NCBI RefSeq assembly: GCF_000745965.1
Contig: NZ_JQKI01000022.1
Span: 1-64,000, forward strand
Length of the DNA: 64,000 nucleotides
Source of the DNA: Edaphobacter aggregans DSM 19364
Lineage (GTDB): Bacteria > Acidobacteriota > Terriglobia > Terriglobales > Acidobacteriaceae
Direction: 5' to 3'
Under the pieces are notes generated by a model. The model did no database searches. It saw only the letters and a program-made list of their open reading frames with translations, and had not been told where the DNA came from. This document shows, piece by piece, positions 62,192-64,000 of this stretch; position 1 is the stretch's first letter; the number at the start of each line of letters is the position of its first letter. The position numbers and the translations under genes were made by a program.

Positions 62192-63799
62192 TCAGATGTA
62201 GTGCTTGAAGTCCTTCCAGTCCGTCGTGACATTTTTATGGCGGCCCCGGACGAGGTAAATGTTGCGCCGCTCGTAGGGCATGGAGAGCGGGTTGTCCATG
62301 CGGCCGGCGATCTCGACGGAATCATAGTTTTCGCGAAGCTCTTCGGGTGTTGCTCCGGTGACGATGATCATGACTTCGCCGGTTGCGCCGTTCGGTCCCC
62401 ACATCCAGTAGCTGTTGTGGCCGCTGATGGCTCTGGGAAGATCGCGCCCGAGGAAGTTAATGGCGCTGGCCTCGCCGTAGTTGGAACAGAGAATGCCGAC
62501 TCTCTTCTGGTCCTCCGGTGAGAGGGAGTGATAGATGCGAGTGACCTCGTTAACCTCTTCCTGCCAGCCGAAGCGGTCGGCGTAGAACTGGGGGAGGATG
62601 CCGCTCGACTCGTTCTCGGTGTTGCCTGTGGCGTCGTAGAGGTGGAGGGCCTTCGTATATGCGAGCCATGTTGAGGGGCGCATGACAGGGATCGCCATCG
62701 GAAGGCTGATGAGACCGCCAACGATGAGAGTCGTTTGGTAGACAGGGAAGCCGAACCGGGAGTTGGCGCGAACCAGCTTGCGATTGGCGAAGTGCTGCTC
62801 CCATGCGATGCCGCCGGCGGCGAAGAGTACCGGGTAGATCGGGACGACGTAGTAGTCCTTGGCGTGCAGGGCCATCATCATGGCGAGGAAGAGGAGATAG
62901 GTGTAGCCGAGGAATCGCCATTGCTTAGCCGAGGTACTGCGCAAGAGCCAGACGAGACCGGGGATCCATAGGAAGATGGAGATCGGTTGCAGATTGAGGA
63001 TCTGCTTGCCGAGGAAGGGAAGCGCACCCAGCTTGATGTTCTTGTTCTCTAGCTGGCCGTTGTGGAGGAACTCGAGCGTCGGCCAGTGGTTGTGGACCTG
63101 CCAGAGGAGGTTGGGCAGGGCGATGAGGACGAGCAGCGCAACTCCGATGGCGGCCCAGCGGCTGAAGAGCGGGCGACGCTGCGGGGTGAGGAGAAGGCCG
63201 ATGAGCAGCGCGAGGAGGAAGAAGGTCATGGAGGGCTTGTTGAGCAGACCGACGCCTCCGCAGATTCCGAACCATATCCAGCACGATTTTTCGTTCCGTC
63301 CGCGGAGGATGAGGGTGAGGGCAAGAGTGCACCCCATCCAGAAGGCGGACTCGAAGGAGTTCATCGAGAGGTAGCTGTCGAGGCCTAGGTACTGGGGTGC
63401 CAGGAGGATGCCGGTCACCGCGAGGCCCTGGGCGGAGCGGCGGCCACCGAGCGCCCAGGCGAGGAGACCGGTGAGGAGGACGCGCGTGGCTCCGGCGAGG
63501 GCGGAGAGCATGCGGATTCCGGTGAGCGAGTGGCCGAAGATGAGCTCGGCGAGGCGGGCCTGCAGGGCGACGATCGGCCCGTGATCGACGTAGCCCCAGG
63601 CGAGGTGGCGGCCGCAGATGAGGTAGTAGAGCTCGTCGCGGAAGTAGCCGTAATCGATGCGCGCCTCCCAGAGATTGGTGGCGATGTGGAGGAGGAGCTT
63701 GATGGTGGCGAAGAGGAGGGCGAGCGAGAGGGCTTCGCGGAGGGTTGGATCGGCGGGGCGCACGATCGTCGTTGTGGCGTTCGCGGTTGCATCGGTCAT
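62192..63799 (-). CDS. Family-39 type (PMT/ArnT-like) membrane glycosyltransferase
   Basis: 535 residues. N-terminal helix, then the periplasmic loop with DYGYFRDELYYLICGRHLAWGYVDHGPIV, in which the Asp-Glu/Asp pair is typical of PMT_2 (GT39/83) enzymes that use polyprenyl-linked sugars. About nine to ten further membrane segments and a C-terminal soluble domain (about 410-535) follow. It transfers a sugar to lipid or protein outside the inner membrane; the acceptor is unknown. Confidence 0.82.
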   Translation of the reverse strand: MTDATANATTTIVRPADPTLREALSLALLFATIKLLLHIATNLWEARIDYGYFRDELYYLICGRHLAWGYVDHGPIVALQARLAELIFGHSLTGIRMLSALAGATRVLLTGLLAWALGGRRSAQGLAVTGILLAPQYLGLDSYLSMNSFESAFWMGCTLALTLILRGRNEKSCWIWFGICGGVGLLNKPSMTFFLLALLIGLLLTPQRRPLFSRWAAIGVALLVLIALPNLLWQVHNHWPTLEFLHNGQLENKNIKLGALPFLGKQILNLQPISIFLWIPGLVWLLRSTSAKQWRFLGYTYLLFLAMMMALHAKDYYVVPIYPVLFAAGGIAWEQHFANRKLVRANSRFGFPVYQTTLIVGGLISLPMAIPVMRPSTWLAYTKALHLYDATGNTENESSGILPQFYADRFGWQEEVNEVTRIYHSLSPEDQKRVGILCSNYGEASAINFLGRDLPRAISGHNSYWMWGPNGATGEVMIIVTGATPEELRENYDSVEIAGRMDNPLSMPYERRNIYLVRGRHKNVTTDWKDFKHYI

Positions 63800-63975
63800 C
63801 CGAAGAATCCTTCGTGGAAGTGCTTATTCTGGAGCGGGCGAGCTTGCGATGGAGACTCTATTCTTTCTTACGTTGTTACGGGGTGGGACTATTTTCGTTC
63901 TCGGGTTCTACAATTTTTTCAGCTGCATCTGAGGAGAGTAGCTTTCGCTCTTTTGCAGGACGAGTGGGGTGAGGT

Positions 63976-64000
63976 ATGGACTGGACACCTGGTGAGATGA
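63976..64000 (+). CDS. Possible start of a gene at window edge
   Basis: ATG at 63976 with GGGGT six bases upstream and an open frame to the end (8 codons). Too short to identify. Confidence 0.2.

Noticed and set aside
63530..64000. Plus-strand frame running off the window
   Set aside because: It lies antisense to the glycosyltransferase start and has shadow composition.

Overview
The window reads as a chromosomal segment of a GC-rich Gram-negative bacterium. It is most like a member of the Acidobacteriota, class Terriglobia (Edaphobacter/Granulicella/Terriglobus type). This is inferred from gene style: a PadR regulator paired with a membrane protein that resembles the prefix domain of acidobacterial permeases, an orphan TPR-secretin, a split ATP synthase operon, a carbohydrate porin and a HdeD/M48/DUF1269 group. 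No rRNA is present to confirm it.

Layout. (1) 1-2.4 kb: the tail of an IS110-type transposase, a PadR/membrane-protein pair and a small exported protein. (2) 2.4-5.9 kb: a small integrase module with an excisionase-like HTH, hypotheticals, a zinc-finger protein and a tyrosine recombinase. It ends at a 24-bp copy of the 3' end of tRNA-Cys. (3) 5.94-16.09 kb: a complete-looking 10.1-kb integrative element bounded by that 24-bp repeat and the intact tRNA-Cys gene. It carries an integrase, two small HTH proteins, a primase-polymerase, a Spo11/TopoVI-A-like protein, two small proteins, an HK97 major capsid protein and a prohead protease. It has no portal, terminase or tail gene, so it looks like a capsid-encoding phage satellite; this is the most novel item here. 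(4) 16-25 kb: tRNA-Cys and tRNA-Gly, an orphan secretin, a Fis-type HTH protein, cvpA, purC, a membrane protein and smc. (5) 25-36 kb: envelope and stress proteins, a YmdB-like phosphoesterase, an Rrf2 regulator, lysS, atpZ/atpI/atpB/atpE and a SYLF protein. (6) 36-50.5 kb: a minus-strand complex I operon nuoA-C-D-(two hypotheticals)-E-F-G-H-J-K-L-M-N, which lacks nuoB and nuoI. (7) 50.5-64 kb: prepilin peptidase, OprB porin, an RcnR-like repressor, an Nramp Mn transporter with its MntR regulator, thiG, ruvC, rsmA, glgA, an amino-acid permease and a family-39 type glycosyltransferase.

How the parts fit. Nuo and the F0 genes supply respiratory energy conversion. mntH and mntR carry the same inverted-repeat operator and form a small manganese circuit beside an RcnR-like repressor and a porin. 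In the satellite the minus-strand genes run from the HTH control genes through replication genes to head genes, with a repeat-rich, DnaA-box-containing gap between the integrase and the HTH genes that may be its origin or control region. A dispersed intergenic repeat of about 50 bp occurs three times in the core, and a 15-bp inverted motif brackets two separate gene cassettes in the accessory part.
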